DNA from: Pseudarthrobacter sp. NamE2
GTDB lineage: Bacteria > Actinomycetota > Actinomycetes > Actinomycetales > Micrococcaceae
Reading direction: 5' to 3'
Assembly: GCF_005796205.1 (NCBI RefSeq)
Contig: NZ_VAHN01000016.1
Coordinates: 16,259-80,258, forward strand
DNA length: 64,000 nt
Positions 35,308-44,026 of this stretch are shown one piece after another. Position numbers and translations under genes: made by a program. The notes under the pieces were generated by a model that was not told where the DNA came from, searched no databases, and was given only the letters and a program-made list of their open reading frames with translations. Position 1 is the stretch's first letter. Every line of letters starts with the position of its first letter.

Positions 35308-36366
35308 ATGTCGGTTCGTGTACAGGCATGGGGAATCATTGCCGCGGTGCTGGCGGATACCGATCCGTCCGGCGCGGCCGTCCGCCAGCGCCTTAGCAAC
35401 AATCTCGACCAAAATCCGGGGGTTCCGGAACGGGCACTGCTGGAATACCTGCTGGAGACGCGGCGCAGCGACGCGAATACCGTGGAAACGCTGGAAAGCG
35501 CCCGGGAGATGCGTCTGACTCCCCCTGCCATGCCGCCGCAGGTTGCCGAGCAGATTGATGCCATCCGGAGTGTGTCGCGCATCAGTACACTGCTTGAGAA
35601 CCAGATGTTGATGACGGCGTTCCAGCCCATCTACGGGCTCGCCGAAAAGAGCGTGATCGGCGTGGAGGCACTGTCCCGGTTCGTCAGCGACGACGGCGCC
35701 GCGGCGGAGTTGTGGTTCGCCGAGGCGAGGGCCGTGGGCCTTGGCGCCAATCTGGAGTTTTCCGCCCTCGGCTCCGCGGCCATCGCGGCCAGGGACCTTC
35801 AGCCCAACCTCTTTGTCTCCCTCAATATCTCGCCCTCGTCCTGCCTGGATCCGCGGCTTCCGGAACTGTTCGAATACATCGACCTTCCCATCAACCGGGT
35901 GGTCCTTGAACTGACGGAAAGCATCGCCGATGAGCAGTATGCGCAGTTCATCGCGGCCGTCAATCCGCTGCGTGACAAAGGCCTGCGGATCGCCGTCGAC
36001 GACACCCACTCCGGTGCCGGCGCACTAAGCCGAATGGTCCACCTGCGGCCGGACTTCCTCAAGGTGGGCCGGGACGTCATCGCCGACGTGGACAACGACG
36101 GCATCCAGCGCGCCCTGGCCGCCTGTCTGGTGGATCTCACCGAGCAGATCGGCACCACCCTGGTGGCGGAGGGCATCGAAACGGTCGGCGAACTGAAGGT
36201 CCTCACCGAGCTGGGAATCGACGCCGGCCAGGGCTACCTGCTGGGACGCCCCTCGGTCCGGCCGCAGGACTGGGCCTCCTGGAACACACGCCTGGACGCG
36301 GACGGCCTCGACCGGCAGCTGGCCGAGCAGGCCGGCAGCAAGCCGCGGGCGAACGAAGCACACTAA
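35308..36366 (+). CDS. Stand-alone EAL domain protein
   Basis: 352 residues. An N-terminal helical region of about 100 residues of unknown type precedes an EAL domain with EALSRF, LNISPSS, LELTES, VDDTHSGAG, LKVGRD, EGIET and QGYLLGRP. Loop 6 (normally DDFGTG) is changed to DDTHSG and the K-x-D motif to K-V-G, but the metal-binding Glu, Asn, Asp-Asp, Lys and Glu remain. Activity may be lowered or altered. Third gene of the c-di-GMP block; a strong terminator follows. Confidence 0.88.
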   Translation: MSVRVQAWGIIAAVLADTDPSGAAVRQRLSNNLDQNPGVPERALLEYLLETRRSDANTVETLESAREMRLTPPAMPPQVAEQIDAIRSVSRISTLLENQMLMTAFQPIYGLAEKSVIGVEALSRFVSDDGAAAELWFAEARAVGLGANLEFSALGSAAIAARDLQPNLFVSLNISPSSCLDPRLPELFEYIDLPINRVVLELTESIADEQYAQFIAAVNPLRDKGLRIAVDDTHSGAGALSRMVHLRPDFLKVGRDVIADVDNDGIQRALAACLVDLTEQIGTTLVAEGIETVGELKVLTELGIDAGQGYLLGRPSVRPQDWASWNTRLDADGLDRQLAEQAGSKPRANEAH

Positions 36367-36375
36367 GGAATGAAC

Positions 36376-36419
36376 AACAGAGGTCCGGCGGACGCCTTGT
36401 CCGTCGGACCTCTGTTTTG
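36376..36419 (+). terminator. Intrinsic terminator of the c-di-GMP block
   Basis: AACAGAGGTCCG (36376-36387) pairs with CGGACCTCTGTT (36405-36416), extended inside by GCGGAC/GTCCGT; a TTTTGTTG tract follows. Ten bases after the EAL gene stop. This is the best canonical terminator in the window. Confidence 0.9.
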
Positions 36420-36452
36420 TTGCACGGTCTGAGGCACCGCAATGTACGGGTG

Positions 36453-36674
36453 CTATTCGTCGTGCCCCTGGTCACCGCTCATCTGGTCCTCGGCCGGAGG
36501 CGTCTCGCCGGGTGGCACTCCCCCGCCGGGTTCCAGGCCCGTGACATCGCCTTCCGCCGGATCCGGGTTGGCCGATCCCGCTGATTCCTTGCTTCCTGCC
36601 CCGCGTGCGCCGTCAAGACCCTTGCCCGGCTGGTCCGGGTTGGCGGGGTCGTTTTCCGGATGATAGCTGCTCAT
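36453..36674 (-). CDS. DUF6480-like small protein lacking a membrane helix
   Basis: 73 residues. The signature [18 protein letters not shown] matches DUF6480. As I recall the family, this segment is normally followed by a membrane helix; here the protein ends about 13 residues later in a polar tail. It may be a short family variant. Start at 36674 (MSSYHPEN); the frame to 36791 adds unconserved sequence. Confidence 0.7.
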   Translation of the reverse strand: MSSYHPENDPANPDQPGKGLDGARGAGSKESAGSANPDPAEGDVTGLEPGGGVPPGETPPAEDQMSGDQGHDE

Positions 36675-36728
36675 CGTACGTATCCTTCCTTCCGGCCGCG
36701 GTTCTTTGCCCCAGCTCTGGACTAATTG

Positions 36729-36740
36729 TAAGCATGCTGA
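36729..36740. promoter_or_regulatory. TAAGCATGCTGA motif
   Basis: Eleven of twelve bases match the palindrome at 11780-11791. It lies in the divergent gap between the DUF6480-like gene and the acidic hypothetical gene, 54 and 68 bases from their starts. Confidence 0.45.
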
Positions 36741-36808
36741 TAATTCTGGAGGAGTAGGGCGGGCAGCCGCTGGGGTGCCCGGCACATACAACGTCAGGAG
36801 GAACAGTC

Positions 36809-37264
36809 ATGGGAATCGGCGACAGCATCGGCAAGGCAGCGGAGAACGCCATGGAGGACCTCGCGGGAACGTCAAAGCCCACGGAGAAGCTGAACGTTCC
36901 CGAGCCCACGGATCCCAATGACGACGTGGAGGTCCACTCCTCCATCAGCGAAGGGTCCAACGCCATGGAGGCGGAGAAGGAAAAGGCACCCGGCCTGAAG
37001 ACCGGGCCGGCCCCGGGACCGGTCTCGGAGAACCCGTTCGGCGGCGACGTGGATGAGACTGACAATGACAGGGCCGAAGCAGGCCGGGGAACGGGCGACG
37101 CCGGCCTGGCGGGGAGCGCGACGGCACCGGGTGGCGGAGAGGAGTCCACGAAGGGCCGCGTCTCGGGGGTTTCCGGAGGTTTGCCGGACAGCAACCCGGA
37201 TGAACTGCGGGCCGATCCCACCGAGGGCGACCAGGACCCGTCCACGAGCACCGGCCGCGGCTAG
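36809..37264 (+). CDS. Acidic hydrophilic hypothetical protein
   Basis: 151 residues, rich in Glu, Asp, Gly, Pro and Ser, with no hydrophobic segment; the N-terminus (MGIGDSIGKAAENAMEDL) could form one amphipathic helix. AGGAGGAA precedes the ATG. Probably a disordered stress-type protein; no family recognised. It converges on the glycerophosphodiesterase gene. Confidence 0.65.
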   Translation: MGIGDSIGKAAENAMEDLAGTSKPTEKLNVPEPTDPNDDVEVHSSISEGSNAMEAEKEKAPGLKTGPAPGPVSENPFGGDVDETDNDRAEAGRGTGDAGLAGSATAPGGGEESTKGRVSGVSGGLPDSNPDELRADPTEGDQDPSTSTGRG

Positions 37265-37275
37265 GCACTTTACAC

Positions 37276-38088
37276 TCAGGCGGGTGGCCCGGCGGGCCAC
37301 CCGCCGCGTTGTGCCAGGATGTCCCGGAGCAGGTCGGCGCGGTCCGTAACCAGGCCGTCCACGCCGAGGTCGAGGAGGCGTTGCATCTCGGCGGGCTCGT
37401 TGATGGTCCACACGTGCACCATCAGGCCGAGCCGGTGCGCGCGCCGGAGGAAGCCGGGCGTAACAACCTCGATCCCGGCGCGGCGGGCCGGAACCTGCAG
37501 CGCCTGGACGCCCCGCAGGACCCGCCGCATCAGCCGCCGGAACAGGGGCCCGGGCAGCACCGGGCCCAGCAGCGTGAATGCGGTGATCGAGGCAACCCCG
37601 GCCGAGGCGGCGACCGGACGGCTGAGCAGCTTCAGCACCGCCCGCCGTCGGAGGTCCGAAAAGCTGGTGACCAGCACCCGGTCATGCGCCTGGTGGCGTT
37701 CAATCGCCGCCGCCGTGCTGCGGACCGAATCCCAGTCCTTGACGTCCAGGTTGAGCCGGGCGGCGGGCAGTGCGGCGACCAGCTCGTCAAAGGTGGGAAT
37801 CGGTTCGCGGCCGCCGATCCGGACCCCGGCGATGTCCGCCGCCGTCAATTCCGAAACCTTGCCCCTGCCGTCTGTCACGCGGTCCAGGGTGCTGTCGTGG
37901 AAAAGGAGCAGCACGCCGTCGGACGTCGTGTGGACGTCCGTTTCCAGGTACCGGTACCCCATGCCGGCAGCAGCGCGGAACGCGGCCATCGAGTTCTCCA
38001 GCCCGTAGCGGGAAAAGCCGCGGTGCGCCATGGCGATTGGCAGCTGGTTGCCCGCGGCGTCCGGGTTGTCGAAGTACGGCAGGGTCAC
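37276..38088 (-). CDS. Glycerophosphodiester phosphodiesterase
   Basis: Releases glycerol-3-phosphate from glycerophosphodiesters. 270 residues from a GTG. The catalytic pair His residues are in MAHRGFSRYG and LFHDSTLDR; metal ligands in LENSMAAF and YLETDVHTTSDG; the C-terminal VHVWTINEP is typical. No signal peptide, so it acts in the cytosol. Confidence 0.94.
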   Translation of the reverse strand: MTLPYFDNPDAAGNQLPIAMAHRGFSRYGLENSMAAFRAAAGMGYRYLETDVHTTSDGVLLLFHDSTLDRVTDGRGKVSELTAADIAGVRIGGREPIPTFDELVAALPAARLNLDVKDWDSVRSTAAAIERHQAHDRVLVTSFSDLRRRAVLKLLSRPVAASAGVASITAFTLLGPVLPGPLFRRLMRRVLRGVQALQVPARRAGIEVVTPGFLRRAHRLGLMVHVWTINEPAEMQRLLDLGVDGLVTDRADLLRDILAQRGGWPAGPPA

Positions 38089-38127
38089 ACCTGCGAGCGT
38101 ACCGGAGACCGTCCAGCCGGGCGGGCG

Positions 38128-38376
38128 TCAGTCCTCGCAGGGCAGGATCTCCACGCCGTCGCCGCAGTGCAGCAGGGTGCGGCCGCCGCCGCCGTCGAGA
38201 TTGATCCACACCACGGTGTTGTCTGGGGTGATGGCATCCACCACCCCTCCGGTTTCGAAGCCGGGTGCCGGCAGGACACGGACGCGGTCACCCTGCCGGA
38301 GCTTCTTCCAGTGCGGAGCGGGCGTTGCCCTGCGCAGCGGCGCATCGGCGATATCGCGTTTGACGTTACGTGCCAT
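38128..38376 (-). CDS. Small hypothetical protein, SH3-like
   Basis: 82 residues. After a basic N-terminus there is a beta-rich core (GDRVRVLPAPGFETGGVVDA, VVWINLDGG, GVEILPC) resembling small SH3-like barrels such as DUF4926. Function unknown. Confidence 0.6.
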   Translation of the reverse strand: MARNVKRDIADAPLRRATPAPHWKKLRQGDRVRVLPAPGFETGGVVDAITPDNTVVWINLDGGGGRTLLHCGDGVEILPCED

Positions 38377-38487
38377 CTTTACCCCTTAAGCCAGCAGGAG
38401 AGGAGTCTGCTCTCCAACCTTCACGCTAAGGAGCGAAGGTGAACGCGAGGTGAGCGCCAGCTGTGAAAACGGCGGCGGGCGCGGGAA

Positions 38488-39306
38488 TCAGGGGCGCGGC
38501 GCATCCAGGGACGCCAGCCGCGCCTCCAGGACCTGGGCCACGCCGTCGTCGTCGAAATGGGGCGCCTGCTGCCCTGCCGCAAGGATGGCTTCCGGGTGGC
38601 CGCTGGCCATGGCGTAGCCGTTGCCGGCCCAGCGGAGCATTTCGATGTCGTTGGGCATGTCGCCGAAGGCCACCACATCTGCGGCATCGATGCCGAGTCC
38701 TGCCGCATACTCGGCAAGGGTGACCGCCTTGTTGACGCCCGGCAGGGACAGCTCCAGCATGGCGACGCCCGGCGAGGAGTGCGTGGCCGCCGCCAGGTGC
38801 CCGACGGCGGGACGTACCTCCGCGAGGAAGTCATCCGGAGTGCCCTCCCGGACAATGGCGAGGAACTTCACCACGCTGTCATCACCGGCGAGTGTCTCCC
38901 GCAGCGGGGCGGGGGTGAACTCGGACAGCAGTTCACTGGATTCGTTCTCAATGAAGCCTGGCTCGAGATGGAAGCCCGTGAGCGTTTCGGCGGCGAAAAG
39001 GGCGGCCGGGCGGAGCTTCTTGATGATGCGGCGGATCTCGAGCACGGCGTCGAGGCGAAGCGTCCGCGCGGACACCAGCCGGTCGGTTTCAAGGTCCCAG
39101 ACTACGGCGCCATTGGAGCAAATGACGGTGCCAGTGTGGCCCAGCTGGTCCTGGAGCGGGTGCAGCCAGCGGGGCGGGCGGCCCGTGACAAAGACGAGTT
39201 CGACGCCGGCGTCCCGGCAGGCGTGAAAGGCGCGAACGGTGCGGTCGCTGATTTTTCCGTTGTGGCCGAGGATCGTTCCGTCAATATCGCTTGCTACCAA
39301 CCGCAT
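38488..39306 (-). CDS. HAD family hydrolase, Cof type
   Basis: 272 residues. Motif I is VASDIDGTILG, motif II FVTGRPPRW, the cap spans about 85-180, and motif IV is AFGDMPNDIEML. A cytosolic phosphatase of the same subfamily as 4104-4961 with unknown substrate. Divergent from umuDC; the SOS box is about 97 bases from its start and is unlikely to control it. Confidence 0.9.
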   Translation of the reverse strand: MRLVASDIDGTILGHNGKISDRTVRAFHACRDAGVELVFVTGRPPRWLHPLQDQLGHTGTVICSNGAVVWDLETDRLVSARTLRLDAVLEIRRIIKKLRPAALFAAETLTGFHLEPGFIENESSELLSEFTPAPLRETLAGDDSVVKFLAIVREGTPDDFLAEVRPAVGHLAAATHSSPGVAMLELSLPGVNKAVTLAEYAAGLGIDAADVVAFGDMPNDIEMLRWAGNGYAMASGHPEAILAAGQQAPHFDDDGVAQVLEARLASLDAPRP

Positions 39307-39402
39307 CCTGCAAGTTTACGTGGCTTGCGGTGGGACGGCCTGCCGGCACCCGACTGCCGCTGGGAGGTCCGATTGTCGGCTCGCGGCAGTACACTGTTCT
39401 AA

Positions 39403-39418
39403 TCGAACATATATTCGA
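39403..39418. promoter_or_regulatory. LexA (SOS) box
   Basis: TCGAACATATATTCGA: inverted TCGAA/TTCGA halves, close to the Gram-positive SOS consensus CGAAC-N4-GTTCG. It ends 14 bases before the umuD start, so LexA bound there would block the operon until DNA damage. Confidence 0.85.
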
Positions 39419-39432
39419 AAAAAAGGTGTGTT

Positions 39433-39864
39433 GTGGGCGTTGTTATCGGTCCCCGCGTGATAGATGCGGGCGCCTCGCTGTTATCGGTGCTGATCGCCCC
39501 TGTGGCGGTGGCCGCGGGTTTCCCGTCGCCGGCGCAGGACTATTTCGACGGCCGGATCGACCTGAACGCGCACCTGATCAAGGACATCACCAGCACGTTC
39601 GTGGTGCGGGTGACCGGGGACTCGATGGAGGGCGCCGGGATCAGCGACGGGGACGAGCTCATCGTCAACCGGGCGCTGGAGCCCAAGGACGGCTCCGTGG
39701 TGATCGCCGTGCTGGACGGGGAACTGACCATCAAGCGGCTTCGCATCACTCCTTCCGGCGTGGTGCTGCAGGCGGAGAACCCGAAGTACCCGGACATCCG
39801 GGTCCCTGCCCTGTCCGAGCTGACCGTGTGGGGCGTGGCAACCCGGTGCCTGCACCACGTCTGA
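39433..39864 (+). CDS. umuD: UmuD-like S24 family protein
   Basis: 143 residues from a GTG. Self-cleavage site Ala-Gly at 28-29 followed by FPSPAQDY; nucleophile Ser63 in GDSMEGAGI; Lys101 in GELTIKRL. No LexA DNA-binding domain. After RecA-stimulated cleavage UmuD' joins UmuC to form the translesion polymerase. The gene lies directly behind an SOS box and 26 bases before umuC. Confidence 0.93.
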   Translation: MGVVIGPRVIDAGASLLSVLIAPVAVAAGFPSPAQDYFDGRIDLNAHLIKDITSTFVVRVTGDSMEGAGISDGDELIVNRALEPKDGSVVIAVLDGELTIKRLRITPSGVVLQAENPKYPDIRVPALSELTVWGVATRCLHHV

Positions 39865-39890
39865 CACACTGCGGAAGGAGGCAGCGGGCT

Positions 39891-41189
39891 ATGCCTAAGC
39901 CTGCCGTGATGCGGCAGATGCCGCAGATCGCGCACGTGGATGTGAACTGCTTCTACGCTTCGGCCGAACGGGCCTTCGACCCTTCCCTGGAGGGCCGGCC
40001 GCTGATCGTGCTTTCCAACAACGACGGCTGTGCCGTGACCCGCTCCCCGGAAGCCAAGGCACTGGGAATCAAGACCGGCGACCCGTGGTTCAAGCTCGCG
40101 CCCCGGGCCAAGGAGTGGGGGCTGGTGGCCAAGTCCAGCAACTATGAGCTGTACGGGGACATCAGCGCCCGGGTGATGGAACTGCTCGGCAGGCACTCGG
40201 CCTGGCTGGAGGTCTACAGCATCGACGAGGCGTTCCTGGGCGTGAAGGGGGATGCGGAACAGCTGCTGGACCTCGGCCGAAGGATCAAGGAAACGGTGCG
40301 GCGGCACGTGGGTGTCCCGGTGTGTGTGGGCATTGCACCCACCAAGACCCTGGCCAAGCTCTGCAACAAGTGGGCCAAGAACAACCCTGCATTCGGCGGG
40401 GTGTGCCACTGGGACAGTGTTTCCGCTGCGGTGCGGGAGTCGTTGCTGGCCCGGTTGTCCGTAGAGGAGATCTGGGGCATCGCGGGCCGGCTCACCAGGC
40501 GCCTGAACGTCCTGGGCATCTTCACGGTGCTGGACCTGGTCAACGCGGACCCTGTGGTCATCCGCGACAAGTTCTCCGTGGTGATGATGCGAACGGTCCT
40601 GGAACTGCGGGGCACGCCCTGCATTCCCATGGAAGAAGAGCGCATCGGCCGGGACCAGCTGATCTTTTCCCGTTCCTTCTCCACGCCTGTCGCCACCGTT
40701 GAAGGCCTGCGGCAGGTCCTGAGCATTTATGGGCAGCAGGCGAGCGCAAGGCTGTCCAAACACGGGCTGCAGGCAAAGGTGCTGACCGCCTTCGCCGCCA
40801 CGTCCCCGTTCAGGCACCACGAGCAGGCCTACCCCTCGGTGTGCGTCTCCCTTCCCATGCCCACCGCGGACCCGCTCCTGCTCACCAAGGCTGCCCATGC
40901 GCTGCTGCCCCAGGTGCGCGACGGCCTCCAGTACGCCAAAGCGGGGCTGATGCTCACGGACCTGCGTCCCACCGCGAACCAGCCGCCGCTGGAACCGTTC
41001 GAAAACCGGCACGAGGAACGCGGCATCGGACCGTTGCTTGAGGATGTGAGCCGGCGCTTTGGCCGGGGCTCCATCGGGCTTGGCCACGCCGGAATCAGGA
41101 CCGGACTGGACTGGACCATGAAGCGCGGCATGCAGTCCCCCCGGTACACCACGCACTGGGACGAACTCCCGCTGGTGAAGGCGGCCTGA
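39891..41189 (+). CDS. umuC: Y-family DNA polymerase UmuC
   Basis: The catalytic subunit of translesion polymerase V. 432 residues. Catalytic acid motifs are HVDVNCFYASAER at the N-terminus and YSIDEAFL near residue 107; GIAPTKTLAKLCNKWAK and IWGIAGRLTRRL follow. UmuC-type C-terminus. GGAAGGAGG lies upstream of the ATG. Co-transcribed with umuD from an SOS promoter. Confidence 0.95.
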   Translation: MPKPAVMRQMPQIAHVDVNCFYASAERAFDPSLEGRPLIVLSNNDGCAVTRSPEAKALGIKTGDPWFKLAPRAKEWGLVAKSSNYELYGDISARVMELLGRHSAWLEVYSIDEAFLGVKGDAEQLLDLGRRIKETVRRHVGVPVCVGIAPTKTLAKLCNKWAKNNPAFGGVCHWDSVSAAVRESLLARLSVEEIWGIAGRLTRRLNVLGIFTVLDLVNADPVVIRDKFSVVMMRTVLELRGTPCIPMEEERIGRDQLIFSRSFSTPVATVEGLRQVLSIYGQQASARLSKHGLQAKVLTAFAATSPFRHHEQAYPSVCVSLPMPTADPLLLTKAAHALLPQVRDGLQYAKAGLMLTDLRPTANQPPLEPFENRHEERGIGPLLEDVSRRFGRGSIGLGHAGIRTGLDWTMKRGMQSPRYTTHWDELPLVKAA

Positions 41190-41204
41190 GGAAGCACCCC
41201 GCTC

Positions 41205-42173
41205 TCAGGCCAGCGGCCCGCCCGGTGCGCGGACGCCGTCGAACATTGCACTGGTGCTGGCCTGCGGGACCACCACGTGCACGGCGTTCCGCTCGATGGT
41301 GAAGTCGGTGGGCGTCACCACGGCGATTTCGCCGTCGAGGTTCACGGACATTGGCGGCTCGGTGACCAGCCGGACGTGCCGGCTGGTCACGTGGTATACC
41401 CGTTCGTGCCGGACGAAGCTCCCGTCCCGCAGCAGCCGGGCAATTTTTACATGTTCGCGCAGCGGCGCCGCCAGGATGGCGTAAATATCGAGCGTGTGGT
41501 CATCGATCCCCGCCGTCGGGGACACCGTGTTGCCGCCGCCGTAGTGCCTGCCGTTGCCCACTGCCACCTGGAGGAGGTTCTCAAGCTGCATCGGCTCGTG
41601 GTCCCCGCCCGGGAATTCCAGGAGGGCGGCGAAGGGTTCATGTCGGGCGTACGAACGCAGGGTGGCAATGCCGTACGCCAGCGGCCCAAGGCGCCGCTTC
41701 AGGCCGGGGCTGAGCGCCTCCGTGACCCGTACCGACAGGCCCACGGACGCCACGTTGAGGAACGGCCGGCCGTTGGCGCGGCCGAGGTCGATGTCCACTA
41801 CCTTCCCGTGAGCCACGGCAGCACAAGCCTGCGCCAGGTTGCCGGGGATCTCGAGCGTCCGGGCAAGGTCGTTGGCCGTGCCGAGCGGAAGGATGCCGAG
41901 CACGACGTCGGTGCCGGCAACCAGGCCGGCGGCGTAGCTGACCGTCCCGTCGCCGCCGCCGACCACCAGCAGGTCATGCCCGTCGGCAACCACCCGGTCC
42001 AGCGTACCGGGCAGCTCGGCGCCCGACCGGATGTGATGCACGGCGGTGACCGGAACGCCGGCCTCGCGCATCCTCTGTACCGCCTGGTGTGATGCGGTAG
42101 CGCCCCGGCGTGATCCGGTGTTGATGACCACGGCGGCAGACCGCGCCTCTCCGGCAACCTTCATGAGGGCCAT
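41205..42173 (-). CDS. Diacylglycerol kinase family protein
   Basis: About 322 residues, soluble. Nucleotide loop [12 protein letters not shown] near residue 70, PLGTANDLARTL, and the C-terminal YegS-type domain with VAVGNGRHYGGG. Predicted lipid or sphingoid-base kinase. ATG at 42173 or 42164; neither has a strong ribosome site. It converges on umuC with only 15 bases between the stops. Confidence 0.88.
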   Translation of the reverse strand: MALMKVAGEARSAAVVINTGSRRGATASHQAVQRMREAGVPVTAVHHIRSGAELPGTLDRVVADGHDLLVVGGGDGTVSYAAGLVAGTDVVLGILPLGTANDLARTLEIPGNLAQACAAVAHGKVVDIDLGRANGRPFLNVASVGLSVRVTEALSPGLKRRLGPLAYGIATLRSYARHEPFAALLEFPGGDHEPMQLENLLQVAVGNGRHYGGGNTVSPTAGIDDHTLDIYAILAAPLREHVKIARLLRDGSFVRHERVYHVTSRHVRLVTEPPMSVNLDGEIAVVTPTDFTIERNAVHVVVPQASTSAMFDGVRAPGGPLA

Positions 42174-42230
42174 ACTAGGGCGGCGGCCTGTGATTTCCAC
42201 GGCCGGGTCTACAACGCGGTTTAACAGGGA

Positions 42231-42258
42231 AGCCCCTCCGCTGAACCGCGAAGGGGCT
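42231..42258 (-). terminator. Stem-loop after the choline-operon permease
   Basis: AGCCCCTCCGC (42231-42241) and GCGAAGGGGCT (42248-42258) pair at ten of eleven positions with a six-base loop. It is 41 bases beyond the permease stop. Confidence 0.65.
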
Positions 42259-42298
42259 GCCCGCCATATCCGCGGGTAGGTGCCAGGCGTGGAAGGGG

Positions 42299-43900
42299 CT
42301 ATCGCCGGGACAGCGGGGCGGGCACCAGTTCCGGAGCAGCTGGCGGCTCTGACCCCTGTGGATCCCGGGCGGGCCGCACCGCTGAGTGTTCGGCGAGGAC
42401 TCCGGTCTGGTGCCTGATCTTCGTCCGGTACAGCAGGGCGCCGCCTGCGGTCACGGCGGCAACGAACAGCACGCCGCCCCACTGCAGGTACCACTCAAAC
42501 GGCGGCACCGAGTTGTAGATTTCCGGCCGCGGCCAGATCAGGTTCAGGGTCATGGCACCGCCCCACAGGACAGCGAGGATATTCACGGGCAGGCCCCACT
42601 TGCCGAGGCTGAACCCGGCCTTGCCGTGGGTTTCGTCGGACAACGGCCATTTCTTCAGGAAGCGCCGCCGCAGCAGGGGCACGGTGACCAGCAGGTAGGA
42701 CAGGTAGATCAGCACGATGCTGATGCTGGACAGGATGGTGAAGATCGCAGGCTGGGAGACATTGACGACCAGCGGAATGATGGCGATGACTCCGATGACG
42801 ATGGCCGCCACGGTGGGTGTCTTACGCTCGGGATGGACTTTGCTGAGCTGCCGGCTGAACGGCAGGTTGTTGTCCCGGGCCATGGCGAACATCATGCGGA
42901 TGGCGGCGGCATGGACTGCGAGGGTGCAGACGAACACGGCAACGACGATGCACGCCAGGAACGCCTTGCCGAAGGGGCCTCCCAGCACGGAGAGCACGAT
43001 GTACTGCAGCCCGCCGTCGGCACTGCCCAGCTTGGGATCGTTCAGGTCGGGCGCGGCCAGGAGTCCGCCAAGGAGGATCAGGCCGCCAAGGATGAAGGAC
43101 GCCGTGATGGCCCGCAGGATCGCCTTAGGAGCGGTCTTCTTCGGGTCCTTCGTCTCCTCACCCAGGGAACTGGCCGTGTCGAAGCCGTACATCACGTACC
43201 CGGATGCCATCGCGCCGATCAGGAAGACCCCGAAGAAGCCAAGGTCGTGCCCTTCGCCGTAGCCCGCGGTGCTGAACAGGACTTCAGGCCCCCGCACCAC
43301 ATGCCATCCCAGTGCCAGGATGAGGAGTACGGCGGCAGCGAGCTCAACGAAGACGCCGACGCTGTTGATTTTGGTCATCAGCTTCACGCCGAAAGCATTG
43401 ATGAGGGTGGAGATGGTGATCATGATGCTCGCCAGCAGGACGCCGTTGAGGGCGAAGTCGTAGGTGCCGGTGCCGTCCCCGATGATCTGGAAACCGGACC
43501 AGATCTGGGGCAGGGTGAGCTGCAGCGCCAGGGCGACGGCTCCGAGCGCCACCATGGAGGAGATCAGCAGCAGCCAGCCGGCCAGCCATGCGAACGTCCC
43601 TGACGAAAGTTGCTTGGCCCAGTTGTAGACGGACCCGGCTACGGGATAGCGGCCGGCGAGCTCGGCAAAACAGAGCGCCACCATCAGCTGGCCGACGAAA
43701 ACGATGGGCCAGGACCACGCGTAGGCGGGGCCGGCCATGGAGAAACCAAAGTAGAACAGTTGAAAAACGCCTGTGAGGATGGAGATGTAGCTGACTCCGG
43801 CCGCGAAGCTGGCGAATTTGCCGATGCTGCGGTCCAATGTCTGGGCATAGCCGAATTCGTCCATGCCGCTTGAATCAGTACTCTTGCTGGGTTCCAACAT
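42299..43900 (-). CDS. APC superfamily permease of the choline operon
   Basis: 533 residues with about 12 helices. APC features: a Gly-rich helix 1 region, FAELAGRYPVAGSVYNWAKQL in helix 3 and GFDTASSLGEETKDPKKTAPKAI after helix 6. Resembles amino-acid and GABA permeases. Placed last after betA and betB on the same strand, so choline, betaine or a related amine is a reasonable but unproven substrate. A stem-loop follows its stop. Confidence 0.88.
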   Translation of the reverse strand: MLEPSKSTDSSGMDEFGYAQTLDRSIGKFASFAAGVSYISILTGVFQLFYFGFSMAGPAYAWSWPIVFVGQLMVALCFAELAGRYPVAGSVYNWAKQLSSGTFAWLAGWLLLISSMVALGAVALALQLTLPQIWSGFQIIGDGTGTYDFALNGVLLASIMITISTLINAFGVKLMTKINSVGVFVELAAAVLLILALGWHVVRGPEVLFSTAGYGEGHDLGFFGVFLIGAMASGYVMYGFDTASSLGEETKDPKKTAPKAILRAITASFILGGLILLGGLLAAPDLNDPKLGSADGGLQYIVLSVLGGPFGKAFLACIVVAVFVCTLAVHAAAIRMMFAMARDNNLPFSRQLSKVHPERKTPTVAAIVIGVIAIIPLVVNVSQPAIFTILSSISIVLIYLSYLLVTVPLLRRRFLKKWPLSDETHGKAGFSLGKWGLPVNILAVLWGGAMTLNLIWPRPEIYNSVPPFEWYLQWGGVLFVAAVTAGGALLYRTKIRHQTGVLAEHSAVRPARDPQGSEPPAAPELVPAPLSRR

Positions 43901-44026
43901 CTGAACTCCTAAGTCAGAAAAAGCACAGTGGTTGTTGACCTGTGGCCGCCATTGGACGCAGGTGATGCAACCGGCCGGGCGCCGCCGTGCGCAGCGCCCC
44001 GCCGTTCCCCCGTTGCTGTTTGGTGC

